Below, one piece after another: positions 8,928 to 18,641 of a DNA stretch of 64,000 nucleotides (the first letter of the stretch is position 1; the number at the start of each line of letters is the position of its first letter). The notes beneath the pieces are model-generated. The model was not told the origin of the DNA, did not search any database, and saw only the letters and a program-made list of their open reading frames with translations. Source of the DNA: an uncultured Gammaproteobacteria bacterium. GTDB lineage: Bacteria; Pseudomonadota; Gammaproteobacteria; Pseudomonadales; Pseudohongiellaceae. Location of the stretch: assembly GCA_913060975.1 (NCBI GenBank), contig CAJXVC010000002.1:124001-188000 (forward strand). The letters run 5' to 3'. Both the position numbers and the translations under genes were made by a program.

Positions 8928-10046
8928 ATGAAAACTCTCAACTACACCGCTAGCGCCATTCTGGTTGTTCTGGTTTTCTATTTATTGATCGTCGGGGAAG
9001 CGTTGCTGCTGCCGTTGGTCATTGCAACTGCTCTTTGGTATTTGATCAACACGCTCGCGCGTGCATTCCATCAACTCAAGATTGGCGATTTCACCTTACC
9101 GATGCCGGTTTGTTTGCTAGCGTCAGTTCTCACATTTTGTTTCCTGATTTTCGCCTTGATTAACTTTCTCAGTGGCAGGGCGCCGGCAGTGCAGCGCGTT
9201 GCCCCCGTGTATCAGGCTAATCTGACGGAACGCCTGCAAAACCTGCCTTTTGTCGATTACTCGCAATTCGAAGGCCAGAATTTCATGCAGCTGGTGACAG
9301 ACTTTATCGATATCCCGAGTTATGCGACCACAGTAGCCGCTTCGTTTGCCGGCATCCTCGCTAACGGCGGGCTGATTCTGATCTATATTGGCTTCCTGTT
9401 TTTGGAGCAGAAGCATTTCAGTGCCAAGATATCCGCGCTGGTCGCCAATAAGAATCAGGAGCGCGATATTCATCAGATCATCCAGCGCATCCGTGACGAT
9501 ATTCAAAAATACATCGGCATCAAGGTCTTTACCAGCGCGCTAACTGGCATCCTCAGTTATTCCTATTTACGTATTGTCGATGTGGATTTCGCCGGAGTCT
9601 GGGGGCTGTTGATATTCCTGTTGAACTTTATACCAACCGTTGGCTCTATTGTGGCAACCATCTTTCCAGCTATGATCGCGCTGGCACAATCTGACGGGTA
9701 CACCCTGTTTCTGCTGGTGCTGATCGGCATCGGGGCCGTGCAGGTGTGCGTCGGCAATATTCTGGAACCTCGCCTTATGGGGTCGCGTTTCAATCTCAGT
9801 CCGCTGATCATCCTCCTGAATCTGGCCCTGTGGGGCTATATCTGGGGTATTCCGGGCATGTTTCTGTGTGTGCCATTCCTGATCATCATTACCATCATCC
9901 TTAGTTATTTCCCGCAAACCCGCCCGATTGCCATTATGCTGAGCAGCAACGGCAAGCTGGCAGTAGCGCGCGAGCATGCCCTGGATATCACTGTGTCGCC
10001 GAGCGAATCCACGCTACTTTCAGCAGACAGCGATCGTCAGGATTAG
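8928..10046 (+). CDS. AI-2E family (PerM/TqsA-like) transporter
   Basis: Inner-membrane protein of the autoinducer-2 exporter superfamily. Two N-terminal membrane helices (residues 5-45) and a third (about 60-85) precede a soluble segment (about 95-140). The characteristic C-terminal membrane block follows, with FLEQKHF, KVFTSALTGILSY, WGLLIFLLNFIPTVGSIVATIFPAMIA-like sequence and NILEPRLMGSRFNLSPL. These motifs are diagnostic for the family. Real substrates differ between members (AI-2 export, Na+/H+ antiport), so the cargo is unknown. At 372 aa it is of normal length. It lies upstream of alaS with a promoter between, so it is probably transcribed separately. Confidence 0.88.
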   Translation: MKTLNYTASAILVVLVFYLLIVGEALLLPLVIATALWYLINTLARAFHQLKIGDFTLPMPVCLLASVLTFCFLIFALINFLSGRAPAVQRVAPVYQANLTERLQNLPFVDYSQFEGQNFMQLVTDFIDIPSYATTVAASFAGILANGGLILIYIGFLFLEQKHFSAKISALVANKNQERDIHQIIQRIRDDIQKYIGIKVFTSALTGILSYSYLRIVDVDFAGVWGLLIFLLNFIPTVGSIVATIFPAMIALAQSDGYTLFLLVLIGIGAVQVCVGNILEPRLMGSRFNLSPLIILLNLALWGYIWGIPGMFLCVPFLIIITIILSYFPQTRPIAIMLSSNGKLAVAREHALDITVSPSESTLLSADSDRQD

Positions 10047-10060
10047 TCACACTAAATACC

Positions 10061-10089
10061 TGCAATTGACCCGCATTAAACGCTATAAT
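10061..10089 (+). promoter_or_regulatory. Putative sigma-70 promoter of alaS
   Basis: A perfect TATAAT lies at 10084-10089, with TGCAAT 17 bases upstream as a weak -35. It sits about 90 bases before the alaS ATG and after the exporter stop. Sequence match only. Confidence 0.5.
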
Positions 10090-10178
10090 CCGGTGCTTTT
10101 TTACACAGGCTGATGACGGGGCAATTCCCCGGTAAAACAGCAGCTTTCGACCCGATCACAAAGAGATCCAGATACGTT

Positions 10179-12779
10179 ATGAAGAGCGCCGAAATACGAC
10201 AGAAATTTCTCGATTTTTTTGCCGCCAGAGGCCATGAAATCGTTGCCAGCAGTTCGCTGGTGCCCGGCAATGACCCGACATTGCTGTTCACCAACGCCGG
10301 TATGGTGCAATTCAAGGATGTCTTTCTGGGCGATGAGAAGCGAGCCAGCAATCGGGCGACTTCCTCGCAGCGCTGTGTGCGCGCTGGCGGCAAGCACAAT
10401 GATCTGGAAAATGTTGGCTACACGGCCCGGCACCATACCTTCTTCGAAATGCTGGGTAATTTCTCATTTGGTGATTATTCCAAGCGCGAGGCAATTCAAT
10501 TTGCCTGGCAAGTGCTGACCGAGGAATTTGGTCTGCCGGCGGAGAAATTGTGGGTCACGGTCTTTCACGATGACGACGAAGCGGCCGCAATCTGGCTGGA
10601 CGAGATGAAGATCGATCCAACCCGCTTCTCGCGTCTGGGTGAAAAAGACAATTTCTGGGCCATGGGAGATACCGGCCCTTGCGGACCCTGTTCAGAAATC
10701 TTTTATGACCACGGTGCCGATGTGCCGGGTGGACCGCCCGGTAGTCCGGATGAAGATGGCGACCGCTATATCGAAATCTGGAATCTGGTCTTTATGCAGT
10801 ACGAAAAGTCTGCTGATGGCTCAATGAAGCCGCTGCCCAAGCCTTCGGTTGATACCGGAGCAGGGTTGGAGCGCTTGGCCGCAGTACTGCAGAACGTGCA
10901 CAGCAATTATGAAATCGACCTGTTTCAGGCTTTGTTGAAAGATGTGGCCAAAGTAACGGGCCATTCTGATCTGGAAAATACGTCGCTACGCGTTATTGCC
11001 GACCATATCCGCTCCTGTAGCTTCCTGATAGTTGATGGCGTCATACCCTCCAATGAAGGTCGTGGTTATGTCCTGCGCCGTATTATCCGCCGCGCCGTAC
11101 GCCATGGTTATCAACTGGGCGTTAAAGATATCTTCTTTTACAAGCTGGTTGCCTCGCTGGGCAAGGTAATGGGAGAAGCTTATCCGGAGCTGATCGAGAA
11201 ACAGGAGTTTGTTGAAAAGATATTGCAGGAAGAAGAGAAACAGTTCGCTCGCACACTGGATAATGGAATGGCTATTCTTGAAAAGGCCATTGCGGATTTG
11301 TCTGGCGATACTATCCCCGGTGAGACAGTTTTCCGCTTGTATGACACCTATGGCTTCCCAGTCGATCTGACCGCTGATGTGGCGCGTGAGCATAACTTGC
11401 AGTTGGATATGGAAGGCTTTGAGAAAGCCATGAAGGTGCAGCGTGACCAGGCGCGTGCCGCCAGCCAGTTTTCGGCAATCGACAAGCTGGACCTGGATCC
11501 GGAGCAGAAGACTGACTTTGTTGGCTATGACAACCTGACTGGCCGCGGTTCTGTCGAAGCCATCTATTCGCTCGACAATACGGCGCAAGACTCGGTGTCT
11601 GAAGGTGATGAGGCGCTACTGGTGCTTAATGTCAGCCCGTTCTACGGAGAGTCGGGTGGTCAGATTGGTGATCATGGTTATCTCGAATCAGCCGATGCGA
11701 AATTCGAAGTGACCGACACGCAGAAACAGCACGATGTGATGATTCATCGTGGTCGTGTACTCAAAGGCACTCTCAAGAAAGGTGATCAACTCGACGCACA
11801 AGTTGATGCGCGGGCCCGGGCAGCGATCACCCTGAATCATTCAGCGACGCATTTAATGCACGCTGCCTTGCGCAAAGTATTGGGTTCACACGTTGCCCAG
11901 AAAGGCTCGTTGGTTGATGCGGACCGGTTGCGTTTTGACTTTTCCCATACGGCGCCAGTCACCGAGGCTGAAATTAAACAGATCGAAGAGATTGTAAACG
12001 ACGAAATCCTTGCCAACTCCGCTGTGACGAAAGAAGTTATGCCGATTGATGCGGCGCGAGAAAAAGGCGCTGTTGCACTCTTTGGCGAAAAATATGGCGA
12101 GGAAGTGCGCGTCGTGACTATGGGCGGTGATTACTCCGTTGAATTCTGTGGTGGCTGCCACGTTGGTCGCACTGGTGACATTGGCGTATTCAAGATTATC
12201 AGCGAGACCGGCATATCAGCTGGCGTACGGCGCATAGAAGCGGTCACAGGCAAGGGCGCTTTGCAGCTGATTGCCAATGAAGAACGCACACTCAAGAAGC
12301 TCGGCGAGATTGTGAAATCGAGCAGCGATGATCTGGTAGACAAAGTGCAGCAATTGGCTGCTAGTAATCGTGCGCTGGAAAAAGAATTACAGCAGTTAAA
12401 AGGCAAGTTGGCAGCGAATGCGGGAGACGATCTCTCTGCCCAGGCTGAAGCGATCAATGGTGTCAATGTGTTGGTTAGCCAGGTCGATGGATTCAATGCC
12501 AAGTCGCTGCGTGACACTGTTGATCAACTCAAGAACAAACTGGGCAGCGCGATTGTGGTGCTGGCCAGTGCTGATGAAGGCAAGGTTTCACTTGTGGCAG
12601 GCGTCAGCAAAGATCTTACTGAACGAGTCAAAGCCGGTGAGTTGGTCAACATGGTAGCCCAGCAAGTGGGTGGTAAAGGCGGCGGACGCCCCGATATGGC
12701 AATGGCTGGCGGCAGCGATGCAGCGGCAGTGCCGGCGGCGCTGGCAAGTGTTAAACCCTGGCTGGAGAGCAAGCTCTAA
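10179..12779 (+). CDS. alaS: Alanyl-tRNA synthetase
   Basis: Class II synthetase that charges tRNA-Ala and edits mischarged Ser and Gly. Visible are the class II core at the N-terminus ([39 protein letters not shown]), motif 3 in the [17 protein letters not shown] region, the editing-domain zinc motif ([12 protein letters not shown] and [13 protein letters not shown]) and the C-terminal DHHA1-like domain ending [15 protein letters not shown]. The frame is open further upstream to 10113, but homology starts at MKSAEIRQ, so the ATG at 10179 is chosen, giving 866 aa as expected. lysC follows 12 bases later, which makes an alaS-lysC operon likely, as in Pseudomonas and relatives. Confidence 0.97.
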   Translation: MKSAEIRQKFLDFFAARGHEIVASSSLVPGNDPTLLFTNAGMVQFKDVFLGDEKRASNRATSSQRCVRAGGKHNDLENVGYTARHHTFFEMLGNFSFGDYSKREAIQFAWQVLTEEFGLPAEKLWVTVFHDDDEAAAIWLDEMKIDPTRFSRLGEKDNFWAMGDTGPCGPCSEIFYDHGADVPGGPPGSPDEDGDRYIEIWNLVFMQYEKSADGSMKPLPKPSVDTGAGLERLAAVLQNVHSNYEIDLFQALLKDVAKVTGHSDLENTSLRVIADHIRSCSFLIVDGVIPSNEGRGYVLRRIIRRAVRHGYQLGVKDIFFYKLVASLGKVMGEAYPELIEKQEFVEKILQEEEKQFARTLDNGMAILEKAIADLSGDTIPGETVFRLYDTYGFPVDLTADVAREHNLQLDMEGFEKAMKVQRDQARAASQFSAIDKLDLDPEQKTDFVGYDNLTGRGSVEAIYSLDNTAQDSVSEGDEALLVLNVSPFYGESGGQIGDHGYLESADAKFEVTDTQKQHDVMIHRGRVLKGTLKKGDQLDAQVDARARAAITLNHSATHLMHAALRKVLGSHVAQKGSLVDADRLRFDFSHTAPVTEAEIKQIEEIVNDEILANSAVTKEVMPIDAAREKGAVALFGEKYGEEVRVVTMGGDYSVEFCGGCHVGRTGDIGVFKIISETGISAGVRRIEAVTGKGALQLIANEERTLKKLGEIVKSSSDDLVDKVQQLAASNRALEKELQQLKGKLAANAGDDLSAQAEAINGVNVLVSQVDGFNAKSLRDTVDQLKNKLGSAIVVLASADEGKVSLVAGVSKDLTERVKAGELVNMVAQQVGGKGGGRPDMAMAGGSDAAAVPAALASVKPWLESKL

Positions 12780-12791
12780 CAAGGACCGTTT

Positions 12792-14033
12792 ATGGCATTA
12801 TTAGTTCAAAAATATGGTGGCACTTCAGTCGGCAGCGTAGAGCGTATTCAGGCTGTCGCTGACAAGATTATCAAATTTCGTGAGCGGGGCGATGACATTG
12901 TCGTCGTCGTGTCGGCAATGAGTGGTGAGACCAATCGTCTGACTGCGATGGCCATGGAAATGATGGAGCAACCAACGCCACGTGAAATGGATGTGCTGTT
13001 GTCTACGGGCGAGCAAGTCACTATCGCATTGTTGTGCATGGCGTTGGAAGCGCGTGGTATGGGTGCTCATTCATTTACTGGTGGTCAGGTACGCATCCTG
13101 ACCGACACCTCACACATGAAAGCGCGCATCAAGGAAATTGATGGCACCCGCATTCATGCGCAACTCGAGCAAGGCAACGTTGTAGTCGTTGCTGGCTTTC
13201 AGGGTGTGGATGAGCAAGGCAATATCACTACTTTGGGGCGTGGCGGTTCCGATACTACAGCTGTTGCTTTGGCCGCCGCTCTGGAGGCTGATGAGTGCCA
13301 GATATACACCGATGTGAAGGGTGTCTATACAACGGATCCACGGGTCGTTCCCGATGCCCGCTTGCTTACCAGTATCACCTGTGAGGAGATGTTGGAGCTG
13401 GCCAGTCTGGGAGCCAAGGTTTTACAAATTCGCTCGGTAGAATTTGCGGGCAAGTACAAAGTGCCATTGCGGGTACTCTCCAGTTTTGAAGAGGGACCTG
13501 GCACGCTGATTAGTCTGGAGGAAGAATCAGATATGGAAGATCCGGCGATTGCAGGTATTGCGTTTGAACGCGACGAAGCAAAATTAACTGTTACTGGTGT
13601 GCCTGATATCCCGGGTATTGCCTACAAAGTCATAGGCCCGGTTAGCGAAGCAGGCATCGAAGTCGATGTTATTGTGCAAAATGCTGCCGCCGATGGTTCT
13701 AATGATATTTCCTTTACGGTCAAACGCGGCGAGAGTGAGAAGGCCAAAAAAATACTCGAGCAGGTAGCCACTTCATTGAAAGCCCGGGAAGCGGTGCTGG
13801 ACAAAAAGATCTGCAAAGTCTCTCTGGTTGGCGTCGGTATGCGTTCGCATGCGGGTATCGCGGCGAAAATGTTCAAATGTCTGGCAGATGAGAGCATCAA
13901 CATCCAGATTATCACGACATCCGAGATCAAAATATCGGTGGTTATCGAGGAAAAATACCTGGAACTGGCGGTGCGTGCACTGCATGCGGCTTTTGAGTTG
14001 GGTGATCCAGATTACATTCCGAACAGTAATTAA
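12792..14033 (+). CDS. lysC: Aspartate kinase, monofunctional
   Basis: Catalyses ATP-dependent phosphorylation of aspartate, the first step towards lysine, threonine, methionine and diaminopimelate. The kinase domain begins with the signature VQKYGGTSVGS and contains TLGRGGSDTTA. Two C-terminal ACT domains (from about residue 265: LTVTGVPDIPGIA, and about 345: VSLVGVGMRSHAGI) are the expected sites of feedback control by lysine and threonine. Length 413 aa is standard for the class with a regulatory ACT pair. AAGGA lies just upstream of the ATG. The order alaS-lysC-csrA is conserved in many gammaproteobacteria. Confidence 0.96.
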   Translation: MALLVQKYGGTSVGSVERIQAVADKIIKFRERGDDIVVVVSAMSGETNRLTAMAMEMMEQPTPREMDVLLSTGEQVTIALLCMALEARGMGAHSFTGGQVRILTDTSHMKARIKEIDGTRIHAQLEQGNVVVVAGFQGVDEQGNITTLGRGGSDTTAVALAAALEADECQIYTDVKGVYTTDPRVVPDARLLTSITCEEMLELASLGAKVLQIRSVEFAGKYKVPLRVLSSFEEGPGTLISLEEESDMEDPAIAGIAFERDEAKLTVTGVPDIPGIAYKVIGPVSEAGIEVDVIVQNAAADGSNDISFTVKRGESEKAKKILEQVATSLKAREAVLDKKICKVSLVGVGMRSHAGIAAKMFKCLADESINIQIITTSEIKISVVIEEKYLELAVRALHAAFELGDPDYIPNSN

Positions 14034-14309
14034 GCTTGATAGCCTCGAAATTCACCGATTCCTGACGCTAACAGTTGGCATGGAGCTGGCTTAGGCGGAT
14101 ACTATAAATTGTACTGAGGGCAATGATCGGAGTGTCGCTGCCCTGATTGCAGGGACAGCCGGTGCGCGGGCCACCAACACGATACCCAGGCAGCCAACAT
14201 GGGAAATCGCTAAAGGTGGCAGCCTGGCAGCCGTAGAGAAAGCAGCTTTCAGGCTTTCGTGCTGAAAGGGCAATGGAATGTACAAAGGAATGACTTAAGG
14301 AGGATGACC

Positions 14310-14534
14310 ATGTTAATTCTGACCCGCCGCATCGGCGAGACGTTGATGGTAGGAGATGAAGTCACGGTGACCGTTCTGGGTGTCAAAGGCAACCAGGTGA
14401 GAATCGGGGTGAATGCGCCTAAGGAAGTCGCAGTCCATCGTGAAGAAATCTATCAGCGTATTCAGAAAGAAAAGGACGGGACTGGTTCGGACGGAGAAGA
14501 CTCCGGGAGTAAAAACCCGGAAAGTGCTGAGTAG
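14310..14534 (+). CDS. csrA: Carbon storage regulator CsrA
   Basis: Small RNA-binding dimer that binds GGA motifs in leaders and controls translation and decay. The start [24 protein letters not shown]-like sequence, [25 protein letters not shown] and the arginine at the RNA-binding edge are canonical. The reading frame is open from 14259, but TAAGGAGG at 14296-14303 places the ribosome six bases before the ATG at 14310, giving 74 aa. The C-terminal ~16 residues ([20 protein letters not shown]) are an acidic, low-complexity tail that is longer than in E. coli CsrA (61 aa). GGA triplets in the leader and Shine-Dalgarno could allow autoregulation. Confidence 0.96.
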   Translation: MLILTRRIGETLMVGDEVTVTVLGVKGNQVRIGVNAPKEVAVHREEIYQRIQKEKDGTGSDGEDSGSKNPESAE

Positions 14535-14800
14535 TCCTGCTGCGTGATGACTGAAGTTGAGCTTTTTCTAGCCAGCTCGACTGACTACCTTTGCATGCTG
14601 GGCTTTCGGCAAGCAGGGTAAACACCCCTCTCTGCCTATCTCATATTCTCCCTGTCTCGGAAAGACAGTTTTCCTGACACTTCTCTTATAGCCACACTAC
14701 CTTGCCGCGTTACCCTTGCCGGCAATGCTATACGTCCGTGCTAGCTAATCCTGATACGTCCAATTAATGCTGCATGATATTCGCAGCATGGCTGAGTCTG

Positions 14801-14845
14801 GAGTGGATGGAGTGGATGGAGTGGATGGAGAGGATGGAGAGGATC
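14801..14845. repeat. 9-bp tandem repeat, five units
   Basis: Five consecutive 9-base units: three exact GAGTGGATG, then GAGAGGATG and GAGAGGATC. It lies in the non-coding spacer after csrA and probably varies in copy number by replication slippage. Confidence 0.85.
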
Positions 14846-14982
14846 AAGGAGTAGAAGGTGTGGAGCGGGATTCCTGTGCGATAGTAGTGGATACGGGAGG
14901 CGGTCAAGAGGCAGTCGAGATGGTCTGGGATAGTCAAAGATAGTCGGAGATAGTCACGTCTGAGTGACAAGCCGAACCTGTC

Positions 14983-15045
14983 CTATCACCTACCTATCAC
15001 CTACCTATCACCTACCTATCACCAACCTACCACCTACCACCTATC
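14983..15045. repeat. 11-bp tandem repeat, five to six units
   Basis: Units of CTATCACCTAC repeat head to tail: three exact copies, then CTATCACCAAC, CTACCACCTAC and a truncated unit. The purine/pyrimidine bias is strong and there is no coding potential. It begins about 140 bases after the 9-bp tract. Confidence 0.85.
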
Positions 15046-15121
15046 CCGTCAGGGCACTGTGGTGCGGCCAGATGGGCTTGAGGCCTGCAATCACAGCCAC
15101 TGTCTACATTAAAGACAGGCA

Positions 15122-15149
15122 TAAAAAAGCCCGGTAAAACCGGGCTTTA
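15122..15149 (-). terminator. Rho-independent terminator of tRNA-Ser
   Basis: Read on the minus strand: AAAGCCCGG, loop TTTTA, CCGGGCTTTTTT. It lies five bases beyond the tRNA-Ser CCA end. Confidence 0.85.
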
Positions 15150-15153
15150 GGAC

Positions 15154-15243
15154 TGGCGGAGAGGGAGGGATTCGAACCCTCGATAGGATTTCTCCTATAC
15201 GCCCTTAGCAGGGGCGCGCCTTCAGCCACTCGGCCACCTCTCC
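15154..15243 (-). tRNA. tRNA-Ser, anticodon GCU
   Basis: Ninety bases folding as a class II tRNA. The acceptor stem is GGAGAGG/CCTCTCC with discriminator G and encoded CCA. The anticodon loop contains GCT (reads AGC/AGU), a long variable arm follows, and the T-arm contains GGTTCGAATCC. The position after csrA is conserved in pseudomonads. Confidence 0.96.
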
Positions 15244-15389
15244 GAAAACGGGCGCATGATAGCATAGCGTTGCGTCGATAAAGAACCTTTCGATATGCAT
15301 TCAATAAGCATTCGATAGCTTCTGATTGCGCTGAATGGCCTTAATCGGCACGAAAGGCGTTACTAACCACAGTCTGGAGCAGCCGCAGC

Positions 15390-16511
15390 CTAGAGAGCAG
15401 CCAGCGCCTCGCTGGCGTTCACGCAGGGCAAGCCCAGATCATCAGCCACTTCATTCTGTGTAACGTTGCCCTGACAGACATTCAGGCCATTACGGAAGTT
15501 GGCATTTTCCTGCAGTGCCGCTTTGACGCCTTTGTTCGCCAATTCACGGATGAAGGGCACAGTAGCGCTATTTAACGACTTTGATGCGGTGCGTGGCACG
15601 GCACCGGGGATGTTAGCCACACAATAGTGGATAACATCATCGACGATAAAGGTTGGATCACTGTGCGTGGTGGGCCGGGAGTTTTCACAACAGCCACCCT
15701 GATCGATCGCCACGTCGGCGATGACCGAGCCAGGCCGCATTTGCTTCACCAGCGAGGCCGGTATCAGATGATCGGCTTTGCCGCCGGGTACTAATACGGC
15801 ACCGACCACCATGGCGGCAGTGCTGACATACTCGGCAATGCTGTCTGTTGTCGACAGCGCACAATTCACTTTGCCGGCAAACCGCGAATCGAGCTCGCCG
15901 AGGAGGTTTTCGGAGCGGTCGAGAATAGTGACACGTGCGCCCAGCCCCAAGGCAATCCGGCAGGCATTGCTGCCAACGATGCCGCCCCCGATGATAACCA
16001 CAGATTCGGCTTGCACGCCGGGGGCACCGCTCAAGAGTACGCCCATACCGCCGTGGGTTTTTTCCAGATGGATGGCGGCTTCCTGTACGGCCAGTCGACC
16101 GGCAATGGCGGACATTGGCATAAGCAGAGGCAGTTTGCCGGCGTTGTCCGTGACGGTTTCATAGGCGATGCAGGTGGCGCCGGATTGGATCAGCTCATTG
16201 GCTTGCTCCGGGTCGGAAGCCAGATGCAAATAGGTAAACAGAATCTGATCGGCTTGCAGCATGGCGCGCTCGGCTGCCAGTGGTTCTTTAACCTTGATAA
16301 TGAGTTCGCCTTTGGCAAACGTCTCGGTGGCATTGGCAGCGATTCTGGCGCCGACTGAACGATAATCGTCATCCGGACAACCGATACCTTCGCCGGCGGT
16401 AGTTTCTATCCAGACTTCGTGGCCATCATTGATGAGTGTCTTGACCGATTCAGGTGTCAATCCCACGCGAAATTCTTGCGCTTTAATTTCTTTGGGAACG
16501 GCAATAATCAT
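15390..16511 (-). CDS. ald: Alanine dehydrogenase
   Basis: NAD-dependent enzyme that interconverts L-alanine with pyruvate and ammonia, used in alanine catabolism or ammonia assimilation. The N-terminus MIIAVPKEIKAQEFRVGLTP and the catalytic-domain FTYLHLA are typical. The Rossmann motif is VVIIGGGIVGSNA near residue 170, and the C-terminal VANIPGAVPRTAS matches the family's active-site region. Length 373 aa is standard. It is a single gene between tRNA-Ser and a divergent MBL-fold gene, with its promoter presumably in the 16512-16685 gap. Identity is near certain. Confidence 0.95.
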   Translation of the reverse strand: MIIAVPKEIKAQEFRVGLTPESVKTLINDGHEVWIETTAGEGIGCPDDDYRSVGARIAANATETFAKGELIIKVKEPLAAERAMLQADQILFTYLHLASDPEQANELIQSGATCIAYETVTDNAGKLPLLMPMSAIAGRLAVQEAAIHLEKTHGGMGVLLSGAPGVQAESVVIIGGGIVGSNACRIALGLGARVTILDRSENLLGELDSRFAGKVNCALSTTDSIAEYVSTAAMVVGAVLVPGGKADHLIPASLVKQMRPGSVIADVAIDQGGCCENSRPTTHSDPTFIVDDVIHYCVANIPGAVPRTASKSLNSATVPFIRELANKGVKAALQENANFRNGLNVCQGNVTQNEVADDLGLPCVNASEALAAL

Positions 16512-16685
16512 GTCTTCCAGCCTTGAAAGATCAGGTTTTCATGAAAAAGGGAATGGTCTAACTGATAGAGCTTGAGTTAAGCGAAAAGCGGTTTTAAATG
16601 CAAGCAATATCGTTTATAACAAAGGTCACAATAATAAGTCTCGTAAAAGCCTTTTCGCTATTTAATTTTTCCAGGATGGTGTCTT

Positions 16686-17528
16686 TTGAAATCCTTCAAT
16701 GCCTTGCTACTTGCTTCACTTTTTCTTTTCTCATGTGCTTCACCCACTGCGCAACAAGCTGTCGATAGAGACGACCCGGAAGCGCAGTATGTTGAGCCAT
16801 TCCAGGTTTTCGATAATTTGTATTATATCGGCGCGCGCTGGGTTTCTTCCTGGTTGTTGGTAACCGATCAGGGTTTGATTGTGTTTGATGCGCTGTATGG
16901 TGAGTTGACGGATATGGCCATCGAGAATATTCGCACTCTCGGTTTTGATCCGAATGACATCCGCTATTTAATTGTCACGCACGCACACTTTGATCATGTT
17001 GGTGGCGCCAACCGCTTTCAGCGCGATTTTGGTTCAGTAGTTATGATGACTGAGCAAGACTGGCAAATGACGACTGAACCGGCCGTGTATCGTGAATATC
17101 CAACGCCGATTCGGCACCTGTCGGCCGCCGATGGCGCCACTCTGAATCTTGGCCGTACTCAGCTGCGCTTCATGAATACGCCGGGCCATACGCCCGGTGT
17201 GCTGTCCACTCTGTTTACCGTCTATGACGACGGTTTTCCCCATACAGCTTTCATGTTTGGTGGCGTCGGGCTCAATTTCGAAGGCGTTGAGCGCACTGAG
17301 TCATACATAAATAGCGTGCAGCGTATTCAGCGGCTCGAAGGTATTGAGGTCAATGTGCCCAATCATGCGGGTTCAGGTGAGGTGTTCGAACGTTACGAGG
17401 CGCTACAGAATCGGGAAGAGGGTGAGCCACATCCTTTTGTAGATCCTGAGGGTTGGAATGCCTGGCTGGCAGAATTGCTGGTCAATGCAGAAGCGAAACT
17501 GGCTGAAGAGCAGGCCGCGGCGAATTAG
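16686..17528 (+). CDS. MBL-fold metallohydrolase, putative lipoprotein
   Basis: Predicted exported zinc hydrolase. The start is a TTG with AGGATGG upstream; no in-frame ATG precedes the hydrophobic leader. Residues 1-18 (MKSFNALLLASLFLFSCA) form a lipoprotein signal with lipobox LFSC, so Cys17 is probably lipidated. Zinc ligands are visible as THAHFDHVGG (HxHxDH), the His in NTPGHTPGVLS and the His in VPNHAGSG. This order resembles subclass B3 metallo-beta-lactamases and related hydrolases. The distance from known lactamases cannot be judged by eye, so activity on beta-lactams is not claimed. C-terminal residues from about 265 are Ala/Glu-rich. Confidence 0.85.
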   Translation: MKSFNALLLASLFLFSCASPTAQQAVDRDDPEAQYVEPFQVFDNLYYIGARWVSSWLLVTDQGLIVFDALYGELTDMAIENIRTLGFDPNDIRYLIVTHAHFDHVGGANRFQRDFGSVVMMTEQDWQMTTEPAVYREYPTPIRHLSAADGATLNLGRTQLRFMNTPGHTPGVLSTLFTVYDDGFPHTAFMFGGVGLNFEGVERTESYINSVQRIQRLEGIEVNVPNHAGSGEVFERYEALQNREEGEPHPFVDPEGWNAWLAELLVNAEAKLAEEQAAAN

Positions 17529-17613
17529 CCAGGCTGGTAGTGAATACGCTACGCGTCAGCAATTTTAGCTGGCGCGTGAGTGCCGGCCATAAAGAGTTTT
17601 CTCGGGTTCTCTA

Positions 17614-18408
17614 TTAGTTGTCAGTGTGTAGAAAAAACTGCCGACTGGTTTCATCGGCTGGAAAGTAGCTTTCGATCAGAATCTCTTCCACACCTATATC
17701 TAATGCTGAGCCAAACTGGCTCAGCGTTGAGAATACACTAAGTGTCACGTCTCCCAATTTAAAATCCACCGTAAGCATCGGTCCGTCGTCCTGATTGTTC
17801 TCGGGCACCTGCCAATCTGCGGGTGGCTGCATGTTGAGCAGCCGTTCGAATAGCGCGGCATGTTCTTGCCTGCCATAAGCAAGCACCTGTCGGCGCAAGC
17901 GGCGCAGCAGATGGCTGGCAACCGAGTCCCAGTTGGCGATCAGTGGTCGCATGGCTTGTTGATCAAAGACGATTTCCAATATGTTCAGAGGTGTATTCTT
18001 TTGGCCGTTTAATTGATTGGCAGGGAGTAGCTGGCTCATGAACCGTTGCTGTGTTGAGTTGGCCATCAGCAGGTTGTATTGGCTGTCCATCACCAGCGCC
18101 GGAAAGGGATTGTGATTATCCAGTATCATCTGTAAGGCATTCCTGACCTCTTGCATCTGCTGGCAATCCAGATCCAGTTCACTATAGGCGGCAGAAAAGC
18201 CGCCCGAGTTCAGCAACAGATTGCAGTCCCTGTGCGGCAAGCCAAGTACTTCTGCCAGGCGTAGCAGCATCGCCCGACTGGGATTGCTGCGCCCGGTTTC
18301 AATAAAACTGATATGACGAGAAGACACATCGGCGAGCAAGGCCAGATCCATCTGGGAGATATGTTGGCGCTTGCGGTATTCGCTCAATAGTTGGCCGACA
18401 GCGGGCAT
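17614..18408 (-). CDS. XRE-family transcriptional regulator with MmyB-like domain
   Basis: N-terminal helix-turn-helix (residues 1-65: LLSEYRKRQHISQMDLALLADVSSRHISFIETGRSNPSR) of the Cro/CI type. A ~190-residue C-terminal domain (PFPALVMDSQYNLLMANSTQQRF) resembles the PAS-like ligand-binding MmyB region. The latter occurs in regulators of antibiotic or small-molecule response. The ATG at 18408 is preferred over 18426 because AGGA precedes it by seven bases. It is convergent with the MBL-fold gene 85 bases away. Target genes are unknown. Confidence 0.88.
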   Translation of the reverse strand: MPAVGQLLSEYRKRQHISQMDLALLADVSSRHISFIETGRSNPSRAMLLRLAEVLGLPHRDCNLLLNSGGFSAAYSELDLDCQQMQEVRNALQMILDNHNPFPALVMDSQYNLLMANSTQQRFMSQLLPANQLNGQKNTPLNILEIVFDQQAMRPLIANWDSVASHLLRRLRRQVLAYGRQEHAALFERLLNMQPPADWQVPENNQDDGPMLTVDFKLGDVTLSVFSTLSQFGSALDIGVEEILIESYFPADETSRQFFLHTDN

Positions 18409-18641
18409 AGACAGTTCCTCATGCAAATCAGACCCCCATTGTAGCGAGCCCGGGGAAGCAGAACTATTACCCGTGAGGTAGGCATTGAGTGCTGGGTACT
18501 TGGGGGTAAAGCAGAGCGGCTATTGGCCACTTGAGAGAAGGCAAGGGGTGAGAAGGCTGGTTAGTCAGACAGCGAGTGAGCGGCCTGGGGTGAGTGTCAT
18601 CAAGGCCAGAGCTTGGTCACCCTGAGCAGGCAAATACGAGA

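Larger units (their letters stand above)
14535..15121. other. Gene-free, repeat-bearing spacer downstream of csrA
   Basis: Nearly 590 bases without a credible gene. It holds two separate tandem-repeat tracts, listed individually. Reading frames through them give repetitive Ser-Ile-His or similar peptides without start signals. No clear csrA terminator is seen close to the stop. Confidence 0.6.

Noticed and set aside
14764-14970. Minus-strand frame with Ser-Ile-His repeats downstream of csrA
   Set aside because: Product is only a translation of the 9-bp tandem repeat; no ribosome-binding site and no domain.
14801-15045. CRISPR array
   Set aside because: Repeats are contiguous 9- and 11-bp units without unique spacers, and no cas genes are present.
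15104-15304. Minus-strand frame across tRNA-Ser
   Set aside because: It is the tRNA gene and its terminator read as protein.
16686-17528. Subclass B3 beta-lactamase resistance gene
   Set aside because: Zinc ligands fit the fold, but the family contains many non-lactamase hydrolases and similarity cannot be measured here.
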